From Engraulis encrasicolus (taxonomy: Eukaryota > Chordata > Actinopteri > Clupeiformes > Engraulidae), in assembly GCF_034702125.1 (NCBI RefSeq), contig NC_085876.1, positions 17,874,014-17,938,013 of the forward strand: a stretch of DNA of 64,000 bases, in the 5' to 3' direction. Under the pieces are notes generated by a model. The model ran no database searches. It was not told the origin of the DNA and saw nothing but the letters and a program-made list of their open reading frames with translations. The position numbers and the translations under genes were made by a program. Of this stretch, positions 11,791 through 45,957 are shown in pieces; position 1 is the stretch's first letter, and each line of letters opens with the position of its first letter.

Positions 11791-11977
11791 AGTAGGCCTT
11801 TAGATATTTTCAACTCAAACAAGACATGTCTGCCAGGGGGTGGTGCGGTGCAGACTAGAGCGCTAATGATTTTAGGACGAAGACATCTGAAAGGCTCCCC
11901 CCATCCAATGTAATCAAAACCCAATTTTGGGCCGCCTCTCTGATCCCTCTGACAACTGATCCCTTTATCCTCCTGCT

Positions 11978-12164
11978 CAGTGTTGCCAAATTGGGCGGTT
12001 AAACCTGCGGGTAAAATATGGAAAAATTGGCCATTTGACGTTTTTATTTCTGCAGTTTTGTGCCCATAGAAATGCAAAATGCAATTTGCTGAAATTGGGC
12101 GGAATTTAGCACATTTTGAGAACCTTTTGGGCGGGATTTGGACAAACACATCTGGCAACACATG
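11978..12164. mobile_element. hAT-type MITE, CAGTGTTGCCA family, copy 1
   Basis: It starts CAGTGTTGCCAAATTG, ends CATCTGGCAACACATG, and is flanked by perfect 8-bp duplications CTCCTGCT (11,970-11,977 and 12,165-12,172). It lies inside an older GGGCC-rich MITE whose right part resumes after it. The open frames across it are chance translations of the repeat. Confidence 0.85.
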
Positions 12165-12179
12165 CTCCTGCTGGCTTTC

Positions 12180-12335
12180 CTGTGCCCGGTGTTCCAGGTT
12201 AGAGTTCGGCCTGGGTCATCCCACACCCTGCGCCATCTCTGTCTAGTCTCTCCCACTCACTTTCCTGCCTGTCACTCATTCACTATCTTGTCATATAAAG
12301 ACTAACAATGGCCCAAGAAAAAATAAAGCAAGTAA
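12180..12335 (+). mobile_element. tRNA-derived SINE fragment
   Basis: A B-box-like GGTTAGAGTTCGGCCTGG is followed by the CCTGCC-rich body and an A-rich tail typical of the SINE seen in fuller form at 33,002, 45,515 and 60,591. The head is truncated. Confidence 0.6.
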
Positions 12336-12339
12336 ACCA

Positions 12340-14820
12340 GACATACCGGTATTCTGTTCAACATACTCAAAACAATTCACAATATTAAATGCGCTAATGT
12401 TCACTTATTGACAATTAATTCATATTACATGTATACAGCCATATACACACCAAATTACAAACACTTTTTTGCTATGCACTGCGATACACAGACAATTCTT
12501 AAAGTGTAAGCAACTTGGTACTAGGCCTACTTAAGTGACAAAATAATTTAGTTTAATTAAGGTTAAGTATTCATGAAAGTAGACATAATTGTATACAAAT
12601 AACAACAGTTAGGATGTATTATTATGCTATTGTTCCTTCCTCCTGTTTTTTCCCCTTTCCATGAAAAAAGGAAAACTGTGGTCATCTGTTTAATAGTTTA
12701 GCAGATTGGATGTCTACAAAGGATAATTTTAAAATGGGAAGGAAAGGAAGCACATTAGTGAAAGTTGCATGGTTTCAGTTATGCAATAAGTCTGCTGGAA
12801 GGGGGAAAAAAAAAATCCCGCCCACTTCCTTATGTTCCAGGCGGAAAGTTTGTGTGCAGGCTACTTGAGCAGCCACTATCAGCTTGACAAGAAAGGCAGG
12901 CGCTTGCTTCAAGAGTGAAAGGAAGAAACTCCCTTCTATGTTTGTGGTCAGTGCCCACGGATTTGTAAGTACACTTAAATAGGCCTACTCTCATTATCCC
13001 CATAACATTGTTGCTCTGTTGTTCTGCATGTACCATCTTTGAACCTATTTTGACAATTGAATAGGCAAGTACATTGTCTATGGTTGCTTTCAAGGTATTG
13101 TGCAACTTGTGAAGTGGCAGCACTGCACTTGGTGCTTTGTGAAACAAATCCTACTACTTTTTGTGATGGATGCAAACCTAATCCATAAAAGCACACGTTA
13201 ACACAGCCTGTGTTAGTTTCATAAATTGTGTAAATCCACACCAAAGACAGCTATACTTCTCTACAAGTATAACATTAAGACATGTGACTAAAATCTAACA
13301 TCCAATTGAATAACACGAAGGTTAGATTGAGGAAAAGTGATTTATTAGCTGCTTTATTAGTGATATGTAGCATATACTGACATGTGAAGCGCACCTATTC
13401 CCCTTTCTGTTTTGCTGAGGTTTGTTAGCTGTTGTATAGCAATCACCTTTTTGGCTGCTTTCCACAGTAATGAGTTCACATTCTGCATGTTGCTGCAAGT
13501 TGCCAAATCTTCGTTTGTTGCATTCCCGCATGCTCGCTCACCACGAACCACATGCACCAACAAAAACCTATGCTTTCACAAATGACAATGCCTCTTTAAA
13601 GTGATTTGACTGTCTTCATCTTTCAATGTAATATATTATTTTTTTGTAACATTATTATTTTTCAATGTGTTGTCAGTGAGGCAATATCAGATACCTGCTG
13701 GAAAGTTTGGGCAACTATATATTATGTTTGGAGGAAATGTGTGTAGCTTGTGTATACAGTGTATGCAGTATAGTGTTGATGGGAACTTTACGAAAACATT
13801 TGTGGCTCAATAAAGATCCATTCACAGCATATAGTGTGAAAAAATTTGTGGCTGTGTGTGAAAAGAGTGAAGGGAAGGAACAATGTCACAAGGATGCTAA
13901 GACAAGCAGGGTTTTGTAGCACACACAGCTGATGCATAGGAAAAAGCGTCTCCTCTTTTTATGATCTTGGTCATTATAGGATAATATTGTCTATCAACAG
14001 ACTATATCACAAGTGGGGAGTCTAAACTACTATCTAAAACTTGATGGAAATCTGGTTTCACATCTGGGGTCAACATGGTGGATATTTAAAAAAAAAAAAA
14101 GAAATCCTGACAAATTTCTGTTTGTTTCATAAGAAGTCTGTCTGACCTTCCCTCACCATTCTGTAATTGGGATCCCAAAGATTTTTTGTCACTCCAGCAA
14201 CTCTGGCAGCATTGTCTTATAAGGAATGGACATGGCAGTAGCATAAGTAACTTGTCAGTTTTTTCAAAATCATAGCTGGAATTGCAGAATTCTTCACTAA
14301 CGTTATCCATAATTTCCGTTTTTAACATGTTGCATCTTTCAAGAACATGACGATGTGACATTTGCTTTGGGAATGGTTGGTTTTGAAGGCCCATGACATT
14401 TGCATGCATTTCGTGCACGGTCTTTCATGTCTGCCGGGAAACCTGAATCACAGACACACATGGTGAAATCCCAAAGCACATAATAATTAAAGTTAAAGAG
14501 CAACTTGGGTTAGAATGTTGCAATGTAGCCTAATATACTGTATATAAAAACTTAATCATGCAAAATGCAGAGACAGACAGCGACAAACTGAGAGGTTATA
14601 TGGTGAAGTTTAAACTAGCAAACTAGCAAGAAAATTAGAGACGCTGTTGGTTCTCTAAAAATTTGCAAGATGACGTCATGTCATAACGTATGAATTCATA
14701 GCATTATGCATGTTACATCAATCCATACAAAATGTTTCTACATATGGTCATAATGCTAAAGAGAGAGATTACAAACGTAAAAAAAAGAATTCTGGTGGTG
14801 GCTCAGCGTTATGTTGAAAA
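12340..14820. other. Intergenic, no gene recognised
   Basis: This AT-rich single-copy-looking stretch has only short frames on either strand, none resembling a known family. An upstream untranslated exon or promoter of the transporter gene could lie here or further right, but nothing in the bases proves it. Confidence 0.5.
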
Positions 14821-14824
14821 ACAA

Positions 14825-15842
14825 CAGTGTTTCCCATACATTGAGGAAACTATGGCGGCCCGCCATAGTTTAAATTTGGCCGCCATAGTTTCCGAAAATG
14901 TATAAAAAAAATAAAAAAAATCTTTTTTTTATGTTTTTTTTTACGATTTCCGTGTTTGTTTTAAAAACGATTTGAATTACGATTTCCTTCGCATTTTCCT
15001 CCTGGAATAAATACATCCTATAGAGAAAACCACAAGTGCTTGAAAGACAGAGGGATCAAAAGCCTAGTCAAGTTGTTGTAGTTAACTTGGGTTTGGGAGC
15101 AATAAAAAATAAACCTTCAGAGAAGGGACAGTTGGGATGAGTTTACTAACACTCCCCAGGCTTTGTTTTACAGTTGTAATTAATTAGGTGACAGGCCTTC
15201 ATTGACACGGCAGAGGAGACATCGGGCTGCATATAGAAATGAATGTGTAATGAATGTGAATATAAACATAAATGTGCAATATGTTGTTCAGCCCTTTTAA
15301 TGGGAGGAATTTTGAAAAACTGGCCCTGTGACCAGCACCCCTCATGTAGAATGTGTACGCCTATGTGTGTGTGGGGAAAAGGCATAGCCTACCCTCTTAG
15401 ACCCTTTTTGTCTATGCATTAACAATTTCACAGTACTCTTAAATTCTAATCTCTGCTCCTATTTTGTTTTATAATTTTTTTCATTACATAGACCCCTGCA
15501 TGAGGGATGAATGAAACTGTGTTGTAAACAGAAATGATTCACTGTACTGCATTAAAATATATATATATATATAAATGACAATGTACTACTAATATCATGG
15601 GTAAAATGTTATGTAGCCTTATTTCTCAAAATATAATTGGCTGAAATGTAGGCCTAGGCCTATAGTTTCTTCATGCGCCAATGTCATTCTGTCCTCATTG
15701 TTTTGCCATTTTGCATTTACACTGCGTGAATACAACCCCCCCCCCCCCAAAAAAAAAGGCCCGCGTGAAAAGACCCCCCACCCCCCAGAAAAAAAAATCC
15801 TGGCTGCCCCCATAGTTTCCAAAATTTCTGTGGGAAACACTG
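14825..15842. mobile_element. Non-autonomous DNA transposon with CAGTGTTTCCCA ends, about 1.0 kb
   Basis: The left end CAGTGTTTCCCATA is mirrored by GGGAAACACTG. Subterminal ATAGTTTCC words occur at both ends. The flanks share AACAA, and the uninterrupted site ATGTTGAAAAACAATGATTT can be read in reverse complement near 16,200-16,230, which supports insertion into an older inverted-repeat sequence. The interior holds a TA run and C/G homopolymers but no transposase. Confidence 0.7.
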
Positions 15843-17090
15843 AACAATGATTTTGTCACTTGAACTTGCCACTCGCCAGACAATCCCTGATAGAGATTTT
15901 GAGTTGCTGGAGACCGCTAAAGGCCGCTAAGTCTATAATGACAAAGTCACTAAATTGGGGAGCACCTCCGAACCCCCCGTCCAAAAATATGTCCAGCTTT
16001 TTACTGTCGTGGAGATGGTCACCCTATTCCGATCGCCGCAAAGCATGTGTGGTGGTAACCAAGTGAGTAATGCAAAGAAAAGTGTCCCATTCTTTTTAAG
16101 TCAAGCAGTTTTTGGCATCCCTGGCGACTAAAAACTTAATCTAGCGACTTAGCGACTTTTTGGTGCATCTGGCGACTTTTAAAAACGTTCCTTTCCATTG
16201 ACAAAATCATTGTTTTTCAACATAATTGTTAATAATTAGATTAGCGCGGTGTGCGTAACACTGTGATGTCACACGTGACATCATGACGTCATCTAGCGAC
16301 TTCTAGACTTTTCAGCGAGCCAATAGCGACTTTGGCTGATTTTTTTTTTGTTTGCAACACTGACTGTGACCACTGAAGCAGATACTCTCTGTGGAGGTTT
16401 AACATAGGGGTGTACTCACTTCTGCACCACCATAATTTCACCAAAAAAAACCCAAAACGTATCATTAAAGTTATATTATCAACCTAAAGTGGTATTGCCG
16501 ATTTCCTTGCCAACCTCTGTAGTTCGGGCAATGTGGACTTAAGGCATTAGGTGCATTCGATATGTGTCAACGCATGCATGCGCATTTAGACAGCAATGCA
16601 ACCTGGATGGAAAATGCTGCATGACGGTTAGATTTCCTGTCAAACTTCGAAATTTCGTCGACGTTGCGTTGACGAGGTGACATGTCACATGGTGTAAAAC
16701 TATCGCGGGATGAATGCGGCTGCAGTCACATCTTGCAACCTCTGCAGTTGCTTATCCCCTTCAACGCTCGTCGGCGGACTGCCTCCGAGGTCACGCGCCC
16801 ATGAACTGGTTGGTCAACAACTCACTCACGTGTGTATATGGGTCTTGTCTCACACCTCTACACAAGTTTGCGAAGGTCCCCACTTCAGCTCCTCCTCACT
16901 GCCTGTCCCCCCACTCCTCACACGTGGTGTGTTAGTAGAGCAAACCGGTGCGAGCTCATCGTCTCGTTCATATTTGTGGCCGACTTTAAATGCGCTGTAT
17001 TTAATAACACCCACATCGTGACAACAAGTTCTCGCTCACGTGCTTCCGTCAACGTTGGTCGACAGCATCAAAGTCGTATGGGCTTACTGG
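15843..17090. other. Degenerate repeat-derived sequence, no gene
   Basis: Recurring GGCGACTTTT and TAGCGACTT words up to about 16,330 look like an eroded repeat. From 16,380 to 17,090 there are only short frames and no recognisable family. Confidence 0.45.
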
Positions 17091-17292
17091 CAGTGTTGCC
17101 AGATGTGTTTGATCAAACCCCGCCCAAAAGGTTCTGAAAAAACGCCAAAATGAGGTGAATTCCGCCGAATTTCAACAAATTGCATTGATTTCTATGGGCA
17201 CAGAACTGCAGAAAAAACGCGAAATGGCCAATTTTTCCTGTTTATACCCACAGACGGACATCCCAAGTAGTCCAATTGGGCTGGCAACACTG
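17091..17292. mobile_element. hAT-type MITE, CAGTGTTGCCA family, copy 2
   Basis: The ends are CAGTGTTGCCAGATGTG and GGCTGGCAACACTG, and the internal words CCCGCCCAAAAGGTTCT and TTTCTATGGGCACAG are shared with the copies at 43,553 and 11,978. No matching flanking duplication is visible. Confidence 0.8.
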
Positions 17293-18016
17293 ATGGCATT
17301 GGTGTTAACCAAAGCAATCATTTCATGAGTCATTCCATGTCAATTCAGTTCAAATCCCTGCATGACGTGTATGGAAGGCTTACATTGTGCGACTTTTTGC
17401 CCGATTTTGCCGCAATTTGGCACTCGCACGACTTTTTGATTGTCGAGACGATTTCTTGATCAAGCGCAGGTCAGTCATGAGTCTCGCATCGTGCAGTGTA
17501 CATGGTGTAAGGACAAGCAATTTCGCCTCACGATCGTGCAATCGCAGGGTCGCAAGAAAATCAAAACGGTTTGAAATTCTGGTTGTGGCTCGTGGGTAAA
17601 CCGCACAGTGAAAGCAGTGCTACGACCCGATTTGACTTCACATGCACAAATGAATAGGGCCGTGCGATTCGCTGTTGAGCGTGACCTCATCTCCACCTCA
17701 GGTGCGCATGTTCCCTCCTCAGACCGGTGGAAGCATTTCGCTCGCATCCGACTGTCGGCTCGTGTAGTGTGAGGACGTGAGCTGTGAACCTTTAAACAGT
17801 GAAATTCCATCGTGCAGTGTGAGCAGAAGTTTAAGATCCACGAGTGAAGATATCGCACAGTGTATGCCCGGCTTAAGACATTCCTATTATCATCCAAAAC
17901 AGCTTGCGTTTCATTCTGTTCTGCATTTGAATGCTCATATACAGTAGGGCCTAGTTGCAGGATCATTCATTCTTGTATCTGCTTCTTCATGGTAACCCTG
18001 TAGGCCTATATACAGA

Positions 18017-18222
18017 GTGCATATATACAATATGCGACCTTGCCTCCTCCACTTGTGCTTGTTTCCTCGTACCAGGAAGTAATATGTCATGATGACATCA
18101 CTGACAACAGCATTATATTTTAATATCTTGCAAAAGCTCAATTGTAAAGTCTTCTTCTCATTTGCAATTAGGATGGTGAATGAAAAACAGTCTCTCGCAA
18201 GGTCGCATATTGTAACGCACTC
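18017..18222. mobile_element. MITE, ATATGCGGAC-type family, copy 1
   Basis: The ends CAATATGCGACCTTG and CAAGGTCGCATATTG are a perfect inverted repeat. The interior shares GATGACATCACTGACAACAG and CTCATTTGCAA with copies at 28,468, 35,026 and 47,030. Confidence 0.75.
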
Positions 18223-18693
18223 AGAGAAGCGATGTCTACATCTGAACCAGAGCAATAGCATTTGGCTGTCTTATCCATGATCATCTGATAGAAATCAAGC
18301 TTGATTTCTGGCAAATGATACTGTCCAAGAACATTAATTCCCCCATCACATACTTGCACCAACACTCTAAGATACAATCTATCAGTTTAATCAAGGAAGA
18401 AGCCAATTAGCAGTCAATTTACCAAACTACACCCAGAAAACACACCCACATCCTTGAGCAAAGTTGGTAGAGGGGCCTGTTTGGCAAACAGAAGGTTGCC
18501 GGTTTCGTGCCATCAGCCGCAGCTTGTTTCAAAACTTGTGGAAAAAAATTCTCAACATGTTTTTAGAAAAACAGCACATCTATGGGCGGGCACAAACCCA
18601 AGTGGGCAACGCCTTTTTTCGAAGTGACGTAGAAGAGTTTGTATAGGCTCTTCCTGATTCGACCCTGGCTCTGCATTGTTTATGTAAATTGGA

Positions 18694-18897
18694 CAGTGTT
18701 GCCAGATTCAATTGGGCTACTTGGGATCAGCGTCTGCGGATAAAAACGGGAAAAATAGACCATTTGGCGGATTTTTCAGCCGTTTTGGGCCCATAGAAGT
18801 CAATGTAATTTGTTGAATTTGGAAGGAATTTAGCGCATTTAGGCAGTTTTTGAGAAACTTTTGGGCGGGTTTTGGTCCGACAGATCTGGCAACACTG
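18694..18897. mobile_element. hAT-type MITE, CAGTGTTGCCA family, copy 3
   Basis: Ends CAGTGTTGCCAGATT and GATCTGGCAACACTG. Flanks AAATTGGA and AAATTGGC match at 7 of 8 positions. 204 bp, no coding capacity. Confidence 0.85.
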
Positions 18898-19149
18898 AAA
18901 TTGGCAAACAGCCTGTGGCGATGACTCGCCACTTGGAAGCACAGCATGTGTATGTAACTTGGGCTAACCCTCCAATTTTCAGAAGGAGTGAGTAAACAAG
19001 TGGAAGTTGATCTTTAACCTCATATTGTTCCTGGTGGCAAGGTGGTACCTTGTATGTGAGCTGTACATGTTAAGCGCTTTTTGTACTCAAAGGAGTGGAA
19101 AGGTGTTATATAAATGCATGGGCAACCTGGAGTCATTAGTTTTACAACC

Positions 19150-19273
19150 CAGTGCCACATAGTCCAAATGACCTGTGTTTACCGGTCCGATTCAACCAGG
19201 TGATCATTCAATCAGGTGATTTCCTGTTGCAATGATCATCTGACTGCCAGGTCATTTGGAATGTATGGCACTG
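19150..19273. mobile_element. Short palindromic MITE just upstream of the first transporter coding exon
   Basis: CAGTGCCACATAGTCCAAAT at the left is mirrored by ATTTGGAATGTATGGCACTG at the right, with a shorter mirrored interior. It ends 100 bases before the first coding exon and may fall in the 5' UTR intron. Confidence 0.65.
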
Positions 19274-19373
19274 TAGCGTGTAAAAAAAAAACAAATCCAG
19301 GTTGCGCATCACTGCACATAATATGTACTGTACATAACCACTGCACATCAATGTTCATCCTGTTGTCTTTAGG

Positions 19374-41280
<21,907 letters not shown>

Positions 41281-43140
41281 CAACATCTAATTAAGTAGCT
41301 GTTGAGTGATAAGTCAAGTCATGGTTGAGCTCATGACCAAACTATAAAAAAACCTGCATTTGATGTGAAGAGGCTGATGGGAACTAAGGATGTGTAACTT
41401 TTTTTAATTTTGAAGAATTTACCCATTTAGTTTTAAAGACAGATGCTATTTGCACCCAGGAGGGCTTATATTGTCATTCACAGACGTTAAATAGCCACTG
41501 TTGCTATTAAGAGACATGCCATTCAGGTGTTTGTGTCACAAAAGCTTTTCACACCCACAGGGTACAGCATCTACATGTAAGTGGGCAGACACCGGGGTGG
41601 GCATTCGAAAGAGTTTTACACGGGCGCTCAGTGTATGGTTTCTACAAGTTAGATGGCCAAAAAGGTTATACGACTGTTGCGATGTCACATCTGCAGCAGC
41701 CAGAGACAGCCTGACATCCCTTACTAAAAACATATAGTAGAAAAACGCCTTATGTGTACTTGCTGTAAGTAAGCATTCACACACATGCCATGTACTGCAG
41801 TTGAAACTTTTTAAAAACACTTTTCTCTATTTTATCTTGTGTGAATGTTATATTTTACTTTGTTGTGAAGCACTTTGAAGTCCACTGTTGTGTTTAAATA
41901 TGCTATAAAAAATAAAGTGACTTGACTACGGGGACAATATAATAACGTGCCATATAGGAATTGCATAGTCTACAGTATATTAATAATGTTGTAAGTTTTA
42001 TATATAGGGTGTTCCCACAGTTTATACACACTTAAGATCATTGTGAAGTGAGTGGCTTTTCAGATTCTCAAAGTGCAATTGCATTGCTTTTTCACCACAC
42101 CTTTTCAAAAATTGATACAGTATGCTCTCTTGGAATGCTTTCCCCCCCTTTTAATGGCTGAATTCAATTTCAGTTACTGTTTCAGGTCTCATAGTGCAGG
42201 CATTCATTCGTCATCAGTTTGAGAATAAGGGGTGACAAAACGTTAGGCTTATTGCAAATTATATTGCACTACAATTTCGAGTTTCATTACTAACTTGCTT
42301 TTAGAATGGAATAATGAGTTCAATGGCCAAAGTCTTCCATTTCAAGCACCTCTGTCCTCTGTTGAAAGCCCAAGCATTTCCAAATATCATGCGTAACCAT
42401 CTCTTGAGTTAGCTAATACAGACTGGGATTATCCACTGGCTGTAAGGGCCGCCGCACACCGGCTCAGACAAAGTGCAGAGCACTGCTCCGCTAAAGTTCG
42501 ATTCCCTTTTTTTCAATGCACACCGGCACCGATGTCCGTGGTTAGTGATTAGAGACCAGTTCTATTTTGTCGGAGCCGCTCATTGACTATCCATTCTCTG
42601 CTGTGGTGAAATCGTCTGCGGGGGTCGGAATTGTGTCGGAAGTGAAAGTGCTCCGTAGTGCTGTCGGAACCGATGTGTGGAGGCCCTTACAGTGACACTG
42701 CTGCCATTGATCTTGCTGTGATGTGATAACATTTAATCTCATTTTTATTGGCGTCTGGAAAAGCAAAACTGTAGCCTACAAATATATTTTTGTAACGACT
42801 ATTATATTTACTCACTTGTTTGTCATACCTTATATTTTTTTTACATTTTGTTATTTTTGAACTCCCATGAACTTTGGAATTGGTACCTGTGCATACACTG
42901 TTTAACAGTATACTTTTTCCCTTGACATGGGCATAAACATAGGAAATGTTTAATTTTTTCACTACTAATACCCAGGGTGCAAATATATGCTCAGGTTTTT
43001 TTTTAACTTCTAACAGGCGAGGAACTATAACCAAACTGTGAATGTTTGTATGTTCATTATATCCTTTTATTTTTTTAAAGAAATGTAAGATTGTGCAGTT
43101 CTCATTTGAAATAAAAAGAAGCAATAAAAGATGTGCAATC
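41281..43140 (+). other. Probable 3' UTR of the transporter gene with poly(A) signals
   Basis: No frame follows the stop at 41,280. AATAAA occurs at 41,911-41,916, in a retroelement-like tail (TGAAGCACTTTGAAG upstream), and again at 43,110-43,115 and 43,123-43,128. The distal pair would give a 3' UTR of about 1.85 kb that includes the MITE at 42,440. Which site is used cannot be told from the bases. Confidence 0.5.
42440..42692. mobile_element. MITE with CTGTAAGGGCC ends
   Basis: CTGTAAGGGCCGCCGCACAC at the left is mirrored by GTGTGGAGGCCCTTACAG at the right. Internal CACACCGGCACCGATG and GAACCGATGTG words repeat the theme. 253 bp, non-coding. Confidence 0.75.
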
Positions 43141-43552
43141 AACTTTACAGCATTTTAGGGTTTTTGTTTGTTTGTTTGTTTTGTTATCCTGTATGGAGAA
43201 AAATGCATGAACGATAACAGTGCATTCATTTTGTAAGATAAGGTAACAGAAAGAAAGAAGGCAAGTCTTCAAGAAGTTAATTTGTCATACTTAATCACAC
43301 ATTCAGGTAGTGAGAATGAAATATCCATTGAGAAGAAAACACTGTTGTGTGCATGTCAGCATTGTGAGCAATCAGAAAACATTTCACAGCATTATGCGTT
43401 GTACAGTAGTTTCTTTAGAAACACAATTTATTTCGGAATAATAAGGTAATTCAAAAAGAATGAATCAATTTCACGCCTCATTATATCAGATCTCGATCAT
43501 AGTCATGAAATGGTTATTTGAAAGATTATTTGTCAGAGAGAGGCCGCTAGAG

Positions 43553-43772
43553 CAGTGTTGCCAGATGTGTCTGATCAAATCCCGCCCAAAAGATTCTCAA
43601 AAACCACGAAAATGTGCTAAATTCAGACCAATTTCAACAAATTGCATTGATTTCTATGGGCACAAAACTGCAGCACAAAACGTACAAATGGTAAATTTTT
43701 CCCGGTTTTACCAGCAGACGGCCATTCCAAATAGCCCAATTGGGCGGGTAACCGCCCAATCTGGCAACACTG
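43553..43772. mobile_element. hAT-type MITE, CAGTGTTGCCA family, copy 4
   Basis: Ends CAGTGTTGCCAGATGTG and AATCTGGCAACACTG; flanks CGCTAGAG and TGCTAGAG match at 7 of 8 positions. 220 bp. Confidence 0.88.
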
Positions 43773-43780
43773 TGCTAGAG

Positions 43781-44733
43781 ACCGTGCATTTCAGAAATGT
43801 TCCACATACATTAATGGTACAGTTTGTAATGACAGTCTGACGGATGACTGCATATGTCCCGCCTGCTCTGCTGCCAGCAGCCAATCATATGCTGAGCTGA
43901 ACGAACACGGTTCCAATCATCTTGCAGCTTCGTTCTTCTCATGCCATTACAAAAGTACTGCGCCTGCACAGCATCAAAATAACCCCTGAGAAATTGGCTT
44001 TTAAAGATTTATTTCGATTCATGCGGACCAACTACACACGTAGAAAAAAAAATCTACTTTTCACTATGGTTTGAACTATATGAATTTCGCAACCACTAGT
44101 TGCTTGAAGCATTTCTGCATTTGCATTTCTGGCGTTTCCCCATTTGTTTTGACACAGTCTAGTCTTACTGACCCAAAAAAGATGCCGGAGGGCATAATCA
44201 CCAAAATGGCCGCCAACTGAAAGGACCTCTATGAGAATGACTTTCCACTCCCTCTACAAAGATGTGAAGAAACGAACAGTCACATCTCTCTATCAGCTAA
44301 CGTCTGCTATCTTCTCTCTCTCATCAACAGGTCATCATACCAGAGCGTTAAGATAACATGACGACTTGAACCGTCTATCGCCTTAGCATGTTAACTCGTG
44401 CACCACAACACCCTGTGACAGGTTAAGTTTAGGCATGTGCAAACCTTGTCACAAGACAAAAGTGCTTTCCCGCAGCGTTAAGGAGCACAACTTAACTTTT
44501 AAAAGCGTTACACCTCAACACGGAATGCACTTGCGTGAAATAAATACACCGTTGCATGATGACAGTCTGTTCTAATTCTCCATTGACATCCTACTTTAGG
44601 ATATTTAACTGCTGATCAATCTCCCAGCAGCAGTCTTCTCTAGATAGGGGTGGTGACCACAACTCCCACCTTGACATGTGACGGGTTTGACTGTTCATCA
44701 CCATCAGAAGCAGTCATCTCTCTTCTAGGGAGG
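43781..44733. other. Intergenic between the two convergent genes, no gene recognised
   Basis: Only short frames on both strands. No repeat family recognised until the GGTGTAACAATA tandem units start near 44,725. Confidence 0.45.
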
Positions 44734-44739
44734 TGTAAC

Positions 44740-45171
44740 CAGGGTTCCCACTCTAATTCAGATATAAAATTCCATGATTTTCCATGACTTTCCAGACCCA
44801 AAACACAGAATTGCCATGACCACTTCCATGAAAATAAATAGCGCTAAGTTTTAAAAAGTGTGAAAACTGAAGATTATTTTCACCTCTAGAACTGAGGGCG
44901 AGCTACCGCCAGACTAAAGAGTGCTCATTGCATCCTAGAATGTTGCACATTACAGCGTGAAACCAAACTAAGCGTTGTAGTATAACCAGTAAGAAAAAAT
45001 GTTATACACAAAACAAAAAAAGTTTTTGCTTCTACACAACTGTTAAGAAAATTCCATGATCTTCCATGACTGTGCATGCAAAATGGCAAAATTCCATGAC
45101 TTTCCATGACTGGAAAAACTTTTATGAAATTCCATGATATTCCAGAAATTCCATGACCCGTGGGAACCCTG
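44740..45171. mobile_element. hAT-type element with CAGGGTTCCCAC ends
   Basis: CAGGGTTCCCAC at the left; CGTGGGAACCCTG at the right. Multiple TTCCATGACTTTCCATGAC words lie near both ends. TGTAAC is shared by the two flanks. 432 bp, non-coding. Confidence 0.8.
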
Positions 45172-45224
45172 TGTAACAATAGCGACGCCATAACAGTCGT
45201 CATGGGAGGTGTAACAATAACGAC

Positions 45225-45450
45225 CAGTGTTGCCAGATGTACGATAATTATCGTATTTGTACCATCATTTTGTCCATTTTGTCCTCTGTGCGATCAAAAA
45301 AACAAGATGTACGATAATTTCAGAGTTGTCCTTCAGTTCATTTAGATGCCTTGAAACAACAATTTGGGTCTTGTACGACAATTTCCACCCAAAAACGATA
45401 ATTTTGAGGTTTTGGTACGATGATACAGCATTTTCCATCTGGCAACACTG
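45225..45450. mobile_element. hAT-type MITE with CAGTGTTGCCAGATG ends and ACGATAAT interior
   Basis: Ends CAGTGTTGCCAGATG and CATCTGGCAACACTG, flanked by perfect 8-bp duplications ATAACGAC (45,217-45,224 and 45,451-45,458). The terminal 15 bases match the CAGTGTTGCCA family but the interior, built of TACGATAATT and GTACGA words, is unrelated to it. Confidence 0.92.
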
Positions 45451-45514
45451 ATAACGACACCATAACATTTGTCATGGCAGGTGTAACAATAACGACACCA
45501 TAACATATTTATCA

Positions 45515-45699
45515 GGCCCTGCCGTGGCCAACTGGTAGGGCGCTCGTCTGCCATGCAGCCGATCCGGGTTCGATTACCGGCACGGCTCATTTGCCGACCC
45601 CACCCCATCTCTCTCTCCATTCGCTTCCTGTCCACCTCTCAAACTGTCCCGTCATCAATGAAGCCGTAAAAGACCAAAAAAAAATCTTTAAAAAAAAAA
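45515..45699 (+). mobile_element. tRNA-derived SINE with target-site duplication
   Basis: The head GGCCCTGCCGTGGCCAACTG and B box GGTTCGATTACCGGC are followed by a CT-rich body and an A-rich tail. Flanks CATATTTATCA and CACATTTATCA form an 11-bp target duplication with one change. Confidence 0.88.
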
Positions 45700-45952
45700 C
45701 ACATTTATCAAGGGAGTGGAACTGATATGGGTCCTCGCATGAGGAATGAAACAACTTCCAAGCTGCAACAAGTCGTCCAGTTGCTTAGAACTAAATTCTT
45801 TGGATAAATTGTGACCATTTGCATACACATTTATAACCACCTGTTACCGAATGTGCCATCACAGATCCTTACTTATTGCAAGGTAAAAAACAACATTTAT
45901 GCACAGGAACGACCCAAAAGTTCAACTCCCTAAAAACACTCGAAAAAAGTCT

Positions 45953-45957
<5 letters not shown>

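Larger units (their letters stand above)
44725..45515. repeat. Degenerate tandem repeat around GGGAGGTGTAACAATAACGAC, hit by three mobile elements
   Basis: Units containing GGTGTAACAATA(A/G)CGAC and CCATAACA occur near 44,730/45,172, 45,205-45,224/45,451 and 45,480-45,510. Each is interrupted by a different insertion: a hAT element at 44,740, a hAT element at 45,225 and a SINE at 45,515. Confidence 0.75.

Noticed and set aside
11694..12161. 155-codon minus-strand open frame
   Set aside because: It lies across two hAT MITEs, and similar translations appear at the other MITE copies (17,091 and 43,553), so it is a repeat artefact.
42687..43142. 151-codon minus-strand frame
   Set aside because: It is AT-rich, lies in the probable 3' UTR of the transporter gene and overlaps a MITE end; composition explains its openness.
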